NCBI RefSeq assembly: GCF_048569485.1
Contig: NC_134360.1
Span: forward strand, 202,518,692 to 202,582,691
Origin: Anomaloglossus baeobatrachus
Lineage: Eukaryota; Chordata; Amphibia; Anura; Aromobatidae
DNA: 64,000 nucleotides
Reading direction: 5' to 3'
Part shown: positions 22,201 to 33,116 of the stretch, one piece after another
Layout: each line of letters opens with the position of its first letter
Position numbering within the stretch: the stretch's first letter is position 1
Notes under the pieces: generated by a model
The model's database searches: none
What the model saw: only the letters and a program-made list of their open reading frames with translations
What the model was told of the DNA's origin: nothing
Translations under genes and position numbers: made by a program

Positions 22201-22637
22201 TAAAATCCGCAGTGAAACCCACAGAAATCTACTGACATACTGTAACGTGTGTGCCGCATGTCATGGTCAGGCAGATTTTAATTCCGCAGTGATTTGTCTA
22301 AATCTATTTGGATGACGCTGTTACAAAAGAAAAACATTTTCCTGTGACAAATCCGGAAAAAGAAAAAAAAAAACCTATAGGGTTTACACCCTGTACTCTG
22401 TGTGATCATTCCCTTGTCCTTTAAAAAACAAAAAAATTGTGAAAAATAATTCAAAAAGCATGACTATTCTGGTGTTATTACAGATATAACCCCTCAATGG
22501 AACATATGGGGCAGATTTGGGGCACCAGGACCTATATTTCCTTATAGCCTCTGTCATGAGACATTTTTTGGACCAATGTAGGCGCCTACCATTGACGTGA
22601 AACATTGAAGTCTGAGAAACAAACAGAGAAGTCCATG

Positions 22638-23026
22638 TTAGGCTCGGTTCGCACACTGCGTCTTTTTGACGCTGCGTTTTTGTGCGTTTTTGGCCGCTAA
22701 AAACGCACAAAAACGCACCTGCGTTTTTGCCGCGATTTGGTCCGTTTTTGGCTGCGTTTTGCTGCGTTTTTGATCTCTGCGTTTTGCTGCGTTTTTCAAA
22801 TGCATTGCATGGGCGGAAAACACAGAAAAACGCAGGAAAGAACTGACATGTCCATTTTTTTTTTTAACTCAAAAACGCAGGTAAAAAAAACAGATGTGTG
22901 CGGACAGCGAAAATGAAAACTCATAGACTTTGCTGGGGAAGCAAAGTCCTGCAGTTTTGAGGCCAAAAACGCACCCGAAAAACGCGCAAAAACGCCGCGA
23001 AAAATGCACTGTGCGCACATAGCCTT
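22638..23026. mobile_element. PIF/Harbinger-like MITE rich in AAAAACGCA words
   Basis: TAGGCTCGGTTCGCACACTG ... CACTGTGCGCACATAGCCTTA. The two arms pair through many AAAAACGCA / TGCGTTTTT words. Directly abutting at 23027 is a T2-like left end (TTAAAGGGAATGTCCACC) whose partner end was not found. Confidence 0.65.
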
Positions 23027-23477
23027 AAAGGGAATGTCCACCACGTAGATACGGATGATGTGTCCTTAGGATACATCATCAGGTCAGTGGGAGACCAAAA
23101 CCTGCCCAATCAAGCTATGAGCTGTTTGTAGGGAGCATTCTCCTATTCACGTCAATGGGAGCAGAGCTGTATTACCGGAGAATGGCACCGTACATCCAGC
23201 AGCTGTGGTGTGGGGTTGGATCTCGGACCCCCCATTGATCTTCTATTGATAACCCATGCATAGCCAAGTAGCAGAAAACACATTAGGACTTGTGTAAAAG
23301 AAACTTTACATCTTACCAGACTTAATACTGCTGGATAATTTCCAGGCAGTACCAATGTTCTGAATTTTCACATGGCCATAATAAATCGAAAAGCCAGAAT
23401 CTCACCCGTGGTTGTAGCCTTGTATGTGTTACTCTGAAACACTGCGAAATTTGAGGGAAAACAAACTTTTAAATAAA

Positions 23478-23683
23478 GGTGGGGACTACATGGTCAAGAC
23501 CTGCCCCAATACCCATGACTGACTGTCCACCTTATGTGTGCGCATGGGAAGAGACCCATCAGTCAAGGAGAAGCCTCTCCAGCTTTCTTTGACTGATGGG
23601 TCTCTCCCCATGTGCACACATATAAGGTGGACGGTCAGTCATAGCTATTGGAGCAGGTCCCAGCCGTGTGGTCCCCAACATTA
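23478..23683. repeat. Palindromic MITE
   Basis: TGGGGACTACATGGTCAAGA faces CCCAGCCGTGTGGTCCCCA, and inside, GACCCATCAGTCAAGGAGAA pairs with TTTCTTTGACTGATGGGTC. No coding capacity. The rest of 23027-24250 shows no recognised gene. Confidence 0.55.
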
Positions 23684-24251
23684 TTTATAGGCATGTCACA
23701 GTTTCAGAATATCGTCTTTTGGACCGGTCTTCTCATCATTGGCCGTCATTTTAAAAGAGGATCCTGCGGTTGCTTCATGCTGCCCAAACCAACAAGAAGA
23801 AGAAGAATCAGAGAGCGGCTCTTATCACAGACCTGTATGCTTCTCTGTGAAACGGTGTGGCAGGAAACAATGTGCCTACCAGGACTAGTCACAGAGGTTT
23901 GCTCCCGGCACCACTCACCTAGATTGACAGGTTTCTCCTTATCTATAGATATGGACCTGTAAATCAAGGTCAGCAAAGAGAGGAGAGGAGATGGTGGGAA
24001 ATTACCCCAGACCCAGAAAGCGGTGTAACATTATCTTTGAAACACTGCAGGATTTGAGATTGAAGCATACACGGCTGCGATAATACAGCTGGTCTCTTTT
24101 TATGCTTCCCGTTATTCAGGAATCAGTGGACAGGTTTCCTTTAAAATGCCAACCAGGGATGAAGTGACGAATCCAAGAGGAGAGTTCCTAACTACTTCTC
24201 CCAAATGTTACACTGCAGTAGACCTTTGGAGAGATATATACGAGAGACATT

Positions 24252-24252
24252 A

Positions 24253-24292
<40 letters not shown>

Positions 24293-24296
24293 TATA
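24252..24296. repeat. (TA)n microsatellite
   Basis: TA-rich run that provided the TA target of the Tc1 element. The matching run continues on the other side at 25948-26090. Confidence 0.95.
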
Positions 24297-25947
24297 CAGT
24301 TAGGTCCAGAAATATTTGGACAGTGACACAATTTTGGCGAGTTGGGCTCTGCATGCCACCACATTGGATTTGAAATGAAACCTCTACAACAGAATTCAAG
24401 TGCAGATTGTAACGTTTAATTTGAAGGTTTGAACAAAAATATCTGATAGAAATTGTAGGAATTGTACATGTTTCTTTACAAACACTCCACATTTTAGGAG
24501 GTCAAAAGTAATTGGACAAATAAACCAAACCCAAACCAAATAATTTTATTTTCAATATTTTGTTGCGAATCCTTTGGAGGCAATCACTGCCTTAAGTCTG
24601 GAACCCATGGACATCACCAAACGCTGGGTTTCCTCCTTCTTAATGCTTTGCCAGTCCTTTACAGCCGCAGCCTTCAGGTCTTGCTTGTTTGTGGGTCTTT
24701 CCGTCTTAAGTCTGGATTTGAGCAAGTGAAATGCATGCTCAATTGGGTTAAGATCTGGTGATTGACTTGGCCATTGCAGAATGTTCCACTTTTTTGCACT
24801 CATGAACTCCTGGGTAGCTTTGGCTGTATGCTTGGGGTCATTGTCCATCTGTACTATGAAGCGCCGTCCGATCAACTTTGCGGCATTTGGCTGAATCTGA
24901 GCTGAAAGTATATCCCGGTACACTTCAGAATTCATCCGGCTACTCTTGTCTGCTGTTATGTCATCAATAAACACAAGTGACCCAGTGCCATTGAAAGCCA
25001 TGCATGCCCATGCCATCACGTTGCCTCCACCATGTTTTACAGAGGATGTGGTGTGCCTTGGATCATGTGCCGTTCCCTTTCTTCTCCAAACTTTTTCTTC
25101 CCATCATTCTGGTACAGGTTGATCTTTGTCTCATCTGTCCATAGAATACTTTTCCAGAACTGAGCTGGCTTCATGAGGTGTTTTTCAGCAAATTTAACTC
25201 TGTCCTGTCTATTTTTGGAATTGATGAATGGTTTGCATCTAGATGTGAACCCTTTGTATTTACTTTCATGGAGTCTTCTCTTTACTGTTGACTTAGAGAC
25301 AGATACACCTACTTCACTGAGAGTGTTCTGGACTTCAGTTGATGTTGTGAACGGGTTCTTCTTCACCAAAGAAAGTATGCAGCGATCATCCACCACTGTT
25401 GTCATCCATGGACGCTCAGGCCTTTTTGAGTTCCCAAGCTCACCAGTCAATTCCTTTTTTCTCAGAATGTACCCGACTGTTGATTTTGCTACTCCAAGCA
25501 TGTCTGCTATCTCTCTGATGGATTTTTTCCTTTTTTTCAGCCTCAGGATGTTCTGCTTCACCTCAATTGAGAGTTCCTTAGACCGCATGTTGTCTGGTCA
25601 CAGCAACAGCTTCCAAATGCAAAACTACACACCTGGAATCAACCCCAGACCTTTTAACTACTTCATTGATTACAGGTTAATGAGGGAGACGCCTTCAGAG
25701 TTAATTGCAGCCCTTAGAGTCCCTTGTCCAATTACTTTTGGTCCCTTTAAAAAGAGGAGGCTATGCATTACAGAGCTATGATTCCTAAACCCTTTCTCCG
25801 ATTTGGATGTGAAAACTCTCATATTGCAGCTGGGAGTGTGCACTTTCAGCCCATATAATATATATAATTGTATTTCTGAACATGTTTTTGTAAACAGCTA
25901 AAATAACAAAACTTGTGTCACTGTCCAAATATTTCTGGACCTAACTG
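24297..25947 (-). mobile_element. Nearly complete Tc1-like transposon (DD34E)
   Basis: A 1651-bp element with identical 35-bp outer inverted repeats starting CAGTTAGGTCCAGAAATATT, flanked by TA on both sides within a TA microsatellite. Inner repeats AAAAGTAATTGGAC / GTCCAATTACTTTT suggest an IR/DR arrangement. It carries one transposase gene on the minus strand. The identical termini and almost open gene suggest recent activity. Confidence 0.93.
24552..25588 (-). pseudogene. Tc1-family transposase with one frameshift
   Basis: Starts MRSKELSIEVKQNILRLKKR with a paired helix-turn-helix DNA-binding region (IREIADMLGVAKSTVGYILR). The catalytic core then follows: first Asp in ILWTDETKINLY, second in VQMDNDPKHT and Glu in SPDLNPIEHAF, the DD34E pattern. 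It ends RLKAVIASKGFATKY. Total length would be near the usual 340 aa. The frame shifts once around 25080, in a run of A within the GKKK-VW region; the intended frame resumes immediately. No other stop was seen, so this is a young, minimally damaged copy. Confidence 0.9.
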
Positions 25948-26094
<147 letters not shown>

Positions 26095-26602
26095 CATGGT
26101 GGCTCAGTGGTTGACATGGATGAGGCGGGGTGAGTGTTTGATGGTCTTCCAATGAAACTCCTCCCTACAGTCACACAGGGACAAGGAGCCCCTATTATAA
26201 TGGCTGATACGGGTCCCAGCAGTCATAAGAAGGGAGACAAACTGTTGGCACATATCCCGTGCCCTTTAATAGGTTGATAGCTGCCATTTAACTGGTAGGG
26301 AATAATTAATGACTAATTGTACAGTCCCCGCGCAGCTGTATCCAGCACTATAGATGCCGGTTTCAGGCTAATGCTGCAGTATATACATGATTGTACGGAC
26401 ACGCTGCTGGTTTTTAATATATTTTCTTATATTTTTAAGAACAAATGAAAACAGCATTTTTTTAAAGATTTTTTTTTCTATGTACATAACGTTAAATACT
26501 GGACAAAATGTATAATGGCGATGGCAGTCTGGCAATGGATCACTGCAATAAAAGCTGTAAAGTACAGTTTTTAGAGGTCTGACAAGCAAGTCCTTAGATA
26601 GA

Positions 26603-26801
26603 TTAGGATGTCCAGCGCCACCAGGCCACCTTCATCCTGTCCCAGACGGCAGTCATGGAGTCAAAAGCCGGGCGGACGTCCAAGATTGTGAACTGATAGT
26701 TTTTATCGACTTCTCCTCCATCATAATAGTCGATGACGTACCGGACCTCCTGCCCGCAGCGATTTACAATCCAATCGTGACGGTCAAAGGGAAGTTCATA
26801 G
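26603..26801 (-). CDS. HCCS: HCCS final coding exon
   Basis: Encodes [38 protein letters not shown] and the terminal [14 protein letters not shown], then TAA at 26603-26605. His211 is in PFDRHDW. The exon follows a TTTTCCACAG acceptor. No clear AATAAA was identified downstream on the minus strand. Confidence 0.96.
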
Positions 26802-29800
26802 CTGTGGAAAACAAAAAGGATATGTGCAAATCAGAACTGCTCCGTGATACATGGAAAACAATCAACGGAAGGAGTCAAAATACCATACCCCATCCACGAG
26901 CGGATACGCGCTCGCGGGGAAAACTCTTTTGCTTTTCCACCAAAACGAACAAGACTTGGGCCACAGGGACACTCTCTGCAATGAAAGAGAAGAGATTAGT
27001 GGGAAATACTGATGAGGGTAATTCTTATCTTCAGTCTTCAAGAAGGATTTGTGTGTACTCACCGTAAATCTCTGAGTCTTGATTGGGGGACACAGGTCCG
27101 TGACATCTTCTTTCGACGACTGTCTCGAAAGCCTTCAGATCACCATCGACACGCTTTCTCGCCTAGGATGGCTGTGCCGATTGTTTAGCCATCCCAGGCG
27201 AGAAAGTATATTGATGGTGAGCCAAAGGCTTTCGAGACAGTTGTTGAAAGAAGAACCCACGGTCCTGTGTCCCCCAATGAAACGAGAAAGGAGGGTGCTC
27301 CCCTCATGATTGACAGCTTGGATCAGTGACGTGGACAACACCACTGGTATGACCCGTGGCCTCTCATTGCTCTGCCTCGGATGTATGGCAGCAACAAGTG
27401 TCTGGCAGCCTCGGAGCAACACTTGAAAACGCACGCGCCTTGCCTAAGACCCCTTTCACATTGCGCTTTTACTTACGTTCAGTGGTCCCGTCGGGGCATC
27501 CGTCCGAATCACCCCTCCCCCACCCTGCAAAGCGTGTTTCGAATGCATGCGCCAATAGGGCCATTGACTATAATGGAGCAGACTCCGGTAGCGTGTTCTC
27601 GGTCTTGCACCATTTTCGGGCATATACGTTTTCTGCAGGTAGACACCCGAACATAGTCGACTATGTACATGCCCGGAAATGGAGCAAGACAGAGCACACG
27701 CTACCGGAGTCTGCTCCATTATAGTCAATGGCCCTGTCGGCGCATGCGTCCGAAGCACGCTTTGCAGGGTAGGGCAGGGGCGGTTCGGACGGATGCCCTG
27801 ACGGGACCACTGAACGTAAGTAAAAGCACAATGTGAAAGTCACCCAAGAAACCAGTCACCTCTGTTGCACAGTAGAGGTGGCCAATAACCTCGGTAACGA
27901 GCAGAAAACTAAAAGAAAAAAAAGAAAAACTTCTTCAGGACGTAGAAGATTTTTAATAAGATGCTCGCTTTTATGAGCACTTTCAAATTTGACCCAATTT
28001 TAAAAGTTGAAAAAAAAACTTATCTTTTTAGGACGCGCACAAATATTTATACCACCCGTAATAATTCTGTATTGTCTAGGTGCGATAGGTACCCATTACA
28101 TACACAGAAAATTAGTCTGGTTTCCTTTTAGGAGAGTTCACTTTTACTCTGTGCTTATAACGTGTAAGTAGATGTCAGTGGGCCACTTTCACCGTAACCC
28201 CCCAAGGCAGATAGAGTGATACAATCCCAATCCTATCGTAATAAGATGTACCAGCAGAAAGAGCGAGAGAGAAGCTCAGTGATACAACAAACTATAATGA
28301 GAAAAGTGTAGAATAAAAGTAATAATGACTATGTGTAAATGATCCCACGACACACAGGCGTTCTTACCTGGCATGGAGAGCTTCCCACTTCAGGATCTCG
28401 GACCAGGCCTGTTCATTGTTCTGATTGTGAATCTTGATTATATTATTCATATCTTCAGGTTTAAGGTCATCGTCCTTCCATTTCCACCTTAAAGACATAA
28501 GGTTCATTAATCATTTTAAAATAATATTTATTTACATCTTGTATCGACCGCTGCGCTATACAATTTTCTTCATTGTTTTTTTGGTTTTAAAGGGGAATCT
28601 GCCAGCAGGTTTTTGCTATGTAATCTGAGAGCAGCATGATGAAGTGAGAGGTGCCAGATCTCCAGCCTTTCCTCACCCTTAGAGCCCTTAGAGAATCAAC
28701 TGGTATGAATGAGCTGGTACTTGATCTGTGGTACTGCAACGGCCAGCCGGAGACCCTGCGCTGTGGAGCTGTGGCCATAAAACATGGAGGTCCCGAGCTA
28801 CTTACCCCTTCCTGAGCATTGCATTCCAAAACATTTGCTCTGATGGATACACCCAATTTTTCTCGGTGTTGGAGCGAGGAATAGTAGATTCTTCTCTGTT
28901 CAATGAAAGGGAGAAAGGCTGATCTGGCGCTGGAGTCTGGTTCGGAGGTGGCATCTAAAGAAAAATATATATGTTTACTCACTGTCGCTTCATTCTTTAT
29001 TTAAAAGGGTTGTCCAGTACTTGACAATTCAGGACCCTAAATAAAACAGTGAACTCTCCCCTCCCGCAGCGGTGCCGCTGTTCGCAGAGAGTGATGTGAC
29101 TTCTTATCCCGGGCCGGCTGCACCCAAAGAGCGGCCGCTCGCCACCTGCAACCTTGAATATTTTATTTTATTGTGCGGAAAACTTGAATGGTCAACATGA
29201 TCTCTAGGTCAGTACAAAAATAGCGATGTCAAACTTCTATATATTTTTTTGGGAAGGGGGTGAAAAAGATTGTGAAATTTTGTTAAAGGAAAAAAATTGG
29301 TTTGTGTCACCATCTTCAGACACTCAGAATTTTGTATTTCCATCAATTAAGCTGTGTGATGCCTCGCTTTTGCGTGGAGAGTTGGTGCTTTTATTGGTAC
29401 ATGCAATGTTGTGATCCTTTTCACTGTATCTTTTTGGGGGGGGGTTCACATGTCCAGTAATCATCCGTTAGACCGGATCAGTTTTCAAAAAAGATGCAAA
29501 CACAACTTTGTCTGTATGGAAGAAAAATTGGTTTTTTTTTTGCAGGATCCGTTTTTTGTCCATGGAAAATGGGTCCGTTAACTGACTGCTATTTAGCCGT
29601 CCATTTTTCTTTCATTTGTAAAGGATCCGTTTTTTTTCTTACTGGATCCGCTTCAAATGGAAGATAAATAGCGATCTGTTAACGGATCCATTTTCCATAG
29701 ACTCCAATGTTAAAAAAAACAGATCCTGCAAAAATCAATTTTTTCAAAACGGACAAGAAAGTTGTATTTGCAGAACTTTTTGGCCCACGGATTGCTGCTG

Positions 29801-32800
29801 GATCCATTCTAAGGGATGATTACTGGACATGTGAACATAGCCTAAGATGACAACCATGGGGTGGCCTCAGCTGCCTATCTGTCCCATGAGTTCACAATGC
29901 ATGGAGAAGGGAGGCAATGTCAGAAATCAACTTCGAACTAAGACTGTTAAACAGCAAGAATCAGAGCTAGCTCTAGTCGCTGATGTCAGCGGTGTATCGT
30001 ATCAGTCCTCTGCATGGGGTGTGTGTGGACCTCACATAGGATGTACTAATACGTCCTAGGTCACAAAGGGGTTAACCAGTCAACACCACCATAATATTCA
30101 ATTGGGAAACACTTAATCTGGAAGACATTTTCCATCAGAAATACCTTTCATACAATCCCATCTTACCATATTGCTGGGGTCAATGTCCTCTTTACCGCTC
30201 GCTCTCATTGGACACTGGACATATTCATAGGCTCTCTCCTGATGACCGGGACCTGAGCAGTTCTCCGCAGTCTGTGAAACGTCTTTGTGCATCGGACATC
30301 CTGTCGCTTTAATGACATACAGATGACTGAATTAGAATGTGCACAGAGCATTAAATTCCCAATCATTAACGATGACCTTGAAAAGATGGCAGCGTAGGAA
30401 GTGAAAGGACAATCTGCATTTAGACACTAAGGGGTACTTTGCACGCTGCGACATTACTAGTCGATGCTTGCGATGCCGAGCGCGATAGTACCTGCCCCCG
30501 TCGCACATGCGATCTCTTGTGATAGCTGCCGTAGCGAACATTATCGCTACGGCAGCTTCACATGCACTCACCTGTCCTGCGACGTCGCTCTGGCTGGCGA
30601 CCCGCCTCCTTCCTAAGGGGGCAGGTCGTGCGGCGTCACAGCAAGGTCACATGGCAGGCGACCAATAGAAGCGGAGGGGCGGAGATGAGGGGGACGTAAA
30701 CATCCCGCCCACCTCCTTCCTTCCTCATAGCCGGTGGAGGCAGGTAAGGAGATGTTCCTCGCTACTGCGGCTTCATACACAGCGATGTGTGCTTCCGCAG
30801 GAACGATGAACAACATCGTATCTCATATTGGTGCAACATTATGGAAATGCCCGACACTACACAGATCACCGATTTACGACGTTTTTGCAATCGTTTATTG
30901 GTGCATCTAGGCTTTACACGTTGAGACATCGTTACCGGCACCGGATGTGCGTCACTTTCGATTTCACCCTGACGGTATCGCAGTAGCGATGTCACAACGT
31001 GCAAAGTACCCCTAAGTTATCATCATCATCCACAATAATGCTACTGTCCTATGGTAAGGATTTTCCAGAATAAAAGAAAAGATTATTGCAGATCTCACCC
31101 AATCCTGCTCCTCAGGGAGACCAGTCACAATCCATAAAGCAATGAACAGGGCCAGAAATCAGTTCGCACTCTTGCAAAAAAAATGATTAAATTGTCCCTG
31201 GTCATGCCCATGTAGTACTTCCGCCCTAACAAGGACAGCACCCAAGTGTGGAGTATGTCACCAAAATATTTTTTTCTCAGGGCCCATTTGATGCGTTTCT
31301 TCCTTTAGTGTAAAGGGTTCATCAGGGGAGATGCATAAATGTCATACTGCAGTGGCAGAATAAGGGCGCGCTCACACATCCGGCTTTTCGACGGTTTGAC
31401 GGATCCGGCGCATGCCAGTACAGTGTATACAGTACAGTGGCAGCGCAACAAGCGCCGGTCACATGCTGTCATGTGACCGGAGCATGTGACCCGGAAGTTG
31501 CGGTGCTGCCACTGTACTGTATCATACTGTACTGGCGTGCGCCGCATCCGTCAAACCGGCGAAAAGCCGGATGTGTGAGCGCGCTCTAAGCATAAAGCAT
31601 TTATGCATCTCGTCGGATTAATCCTTTACACTAAGGAAGAAACGCGTCAGGAGGGCCCTTTAAGAAAATTATTTTGGGGACAGACTCCACACTTGGGTGC
31701 TGCCCTTGTTAGGACAGAAGTACTACATGGGGCATGACAAGGGACAATTTAATAATATTTTTCCAAGGGTGCTGACTGACGTCCGGCCCTGTGAGATCTG
31801 CAATAATCTTTTCTTTTATTCTGCACTTTGCTTTTTGAGCACTGGCACTATGTGTGTTGTTTGTTAAATGATTTAAATACTATTTATATTAAAAGTTATA
31901 TTTTAGTCTTTTGCTTTAGGGTACTTCTCTACATTGACTACTATACATCTCTAGCCCATATTATTAACATATTGGGGTATCAGCTTTTATATAAGGATTT
32001 TCCACCAGCAAACAAGCAGTGTGTTCACTATGCTGCCAAAGCTAATGTCATAAAGAATATACAGAAATGCTGGATACTTATAGGGAATGTTCACACAGGT
32101 AGAAATGCTGCAGATTTTTTTTGTCCAGATGTTGCAGGTAGAAGACTCACAATATATTACAAGCGGATGAGACTTTATCCAAACGTATCAACACATTGTG
32201 GAAAAGAACAGGGAGGATATAAAATCTGGATTTCCAAGTGTCCTTTGCTGGTGCCTGTATAACGCTTCGGATTCCTGCAGACAACCATATTTTTTGGTCC
32301 CATCGGTCACAATACGATCCGGCAAATGATTGGATCACAATCAGACCAATGTAATTCTATGGAAAAGTCCGATTCTTTTACTTGGACAGAGTCTGTCCAA
32401 AAAAAAAATAGAAAAAAAAAAAAAGTCAACATGCACGATTTCCCTCAGTAAACAGGATCGCACTCGGCCCAGCATGTTAATGGACTGGTGGAAAAAAAAT
32501 TTAAAAAAATAAATAAATAAAAAAAACTGCACTCAGATGGCATCCATGTGTGATTCGTTTTTTTTCCCCCACCTTATCCACAGCCGGAAAAAAAAAAAAA
32601 AAAAAAAAAAAAGAAAAACGAAAAACGGATCCCACTCAGATTATCACATTGGACCCATTTTCTCAGATGAGAGAAAACACGGTGATGTGACTCTAGCCTT
32701 CCTATGACACCGCAGCTGTCCTATCCAGAGGTCATTACAGGAGGCTGGGTCACACAGATCGGCAGGAGACCAGACAAGGAGTAAAGGGATCAGCACTATT

Positions 32801-33116
32801 TAGGATGGAAGTCCTGCTGCAGACGCCCCTGCAGATTCCAGCAGACATTTTCTGCACCAAATCCATCCTTTGTGAACACAACTTTACTGCAATATTTTAC
32901 ACAAAAAGCAGATGAACAATCTTAAAATAATCTGGCAACAAATCAAATCTTCCATGAATAGAACTTCAATCAGAATATTAGAGAAAATTCACAAATACCT
33001 TCCATCTTTTTTTGATGCATTGGACATCCTGCAGGGGGCGACGTGGCCGAGTCTGCACTCACTGATACAGCAGGGGAAGGGTGCGGAGAAGATTGGGCTG
33101 ATGTAGATGTGCCCAT
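26603..33116 (-). CDS. HCCS: HCCS, holocytochrome-c synthase, complete coding sequence in six exons
   Basis: HCCS attaches haem to the CXXCH motif of apocytochrome c on the intermembrane-space face of the mitochondrial inner membrane. Coding exons on the minus strand are 33116-32999, 30300-30167, 28954-28806, 28487-28368, 26975-26889 and 26801-26603 (stop TAA). They total 807 bp, giving 268 aa as in human HCCS. All introns are GT-AG and phases match. Visible landmarks are two haem-regulatory CPMH motifs (residues 31-34 and 41-44; human has CPV at the second), HQERAYEYV, the proline-rich [24 protein letters not shown], the haem-ligand His154 in [11 protein letters not shown], His211 in PFDRHDW, and the C-terminus [14 protein letters not shown]. 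No frame damage was seen. A short 5' UTR piece (33117-33121) follows a TCATCAG acceptor, and upstream exon 1 is probably non-coding near 45436. Confidence 0.97.
26889..26975 (-). CDS. HCCS: HCCS coding exon 5
   Basis: An 87-bp exon encoding [18 protein letters not shown] and [10 protein letters not shown], after a CATTGCAG acceptor and before donor GG|GTATGG. It completes the split Arg174 and Gly203 codons in phase. Confidence 0.95.
27082..27278. mobile_element. 197-bp palindromic MITE in an HCCS intron
   Basis: ATTGGGGGACACAGG(T)CCGTG ... CACGGTCCTGTGTCCCCCAAT, with inner arms CTTTCTCGCCTAGGATGGCT / AGCCATCCCAGGCGAGAAAG. Nearly fully foldable. It lies between HCCS exons 4 and 5 (28368 and 26975). 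Confidence 0.7.
27453..27839. mobile_element. 387-bp palindromic MITE in an HCCS intron
   Basis: TTTCACATTGCGCTTTTACT at left pairs with AGTAAAAGCACAATGTGAAA at right. The arms continue in near-perfect complement (GTCCCGTCGGGGCATCCGTC; ACTATAATGGAGCAGACTCC) to a centre near 27645. Confidence 0.75.
28368..28487 (-). CDS. HCCS: HCCS coding exon 4 (haem-ligand His154)
   Basis: A 120-bp exon encoding [13 protein letters not shown] and [13 protein letters not shown] to KWEALHA. The His in KIHNQ falls at residue 154, the haem axial ligand established for human HCCS. Donor AG|GTAAGAA. Confidence 0.95.
28591..28700 (+). mobile_element. T2-type MITE fragment beside HCCS exon 28806-28954
   Basis: TTAA|AGGGGAATCTGCCAGCAGG and the following TGTAATCTGAGAGCAGCATG match, inverted, the copy ending at 411. 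The far end is not visible before the exon. Confidence 0.5.
28806..28954 (-). CDS. HCCS: HCCS coding exon 3
   Basis: Begins ATG CCA after TTCTTTAG and encodes [16 protein letters not shown] through [19 protein letters not shown]. It ends in phase 2 at GG|GTAAGTAG. It is nearly identical to the human segment. Confidence 0.95.
29443..29845. mobile_element. Palindromic MITE in an HCCS intron
   Basis: GTTCACATGTCCAGTAATCA faces TGATTACTGGACATGTGAAC. The interior arms (GGATCCGTTTT / AAAACGGA; CCATGGAAAATGGGTCCGTT / AACGGATCCATTTTCCATAG) are also complementary. Confidence 0.75.
30167..30300 (-). CDS. HCCS: HCCS coding exon 2
   Basis: Follows the acceptor GCGACAG and encodes [14 protein letters not shown] through the conserved [15 protein letters not shown] to DPSNM; donor ATG|GTAAGA. 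This acceptor was chosen over AAAG seven bases upstream because it restores the KMxGCP junction of human HCCS. Confidence 0.92.
30431..31012. mobile_element. 582-bp PIF/Harbinger-type MITE in HCCS intron
   Basis: TAA (30428-30430) | GGGGTACTTTGCACGCTG ... AACGTGCAAAGTACCCC | TAA (31013-31015). The TWA duplication fits PIF/Harbinger. Many CGATG-type words are shared with the partial element at 1-235. No transposase. Confidence 0.8.
31062..31826. mobile_element. Large palindromic MITE, split at its centre
   Basis: AGAATAAAAGAAAAGATTAT at left pairs with ATAATCTTTTCTTTTATTCT at right. The arms stay complementary inward (CACTTGGGTGC / GCACCCAAGTG; AGTGTAAAGGGTTCATC / ATTAATCCTTTACACT) up to the inserted element at 31364-31586. 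It lies in an HCCS intron. Confidence 0.75.
31364..31586. mobile_element. 223-bp Harbinger-type MITE nested in another MITE
   Basis: TAA | GGGCGCGCTCACACATCCGG ... CCGGATGTGTGAGCGCGCTC | TAA. A perfect TAA duplication with strong internal palindromy (CCAGTACAGTGTATACAGTA / TACTGTACTGG). Confidence 0.8.
31827..32998. other. HCCS intron sequence without recognised genes
   Basis: AT-rich, with poly-A runs (32590-32612) and weak MITE-like words (GTTCACACAGG, 32090). Frames here are short and not coding-like. Confidence 0.5.
32999..33116 (-). CDS. HCCS: HCCS coding exon 1 (gene exon 2)
   Basis: Encodes [13 protein letters not shown] onward through [10 protein letters not shown]: 39 codons plus one base, then donor G|GTATTT. 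It is Ser/Pro/Ala-rich like the human N-terminus, and the first CPMH motif is at residues 31-34. The ATG is preceded by GAAAA and an acceptor CAG at 33122. Confidence 0.93.

Noticed and set aside
23648-23962. 104-aa plus-strand frame
   Set aside because: Starts inside a palindromic MITE; no splice context or recognisable family.
25173-25781. 202-aa plus-strand frame
   Set aside because: Antisense shadow of the Tc1 transposase.
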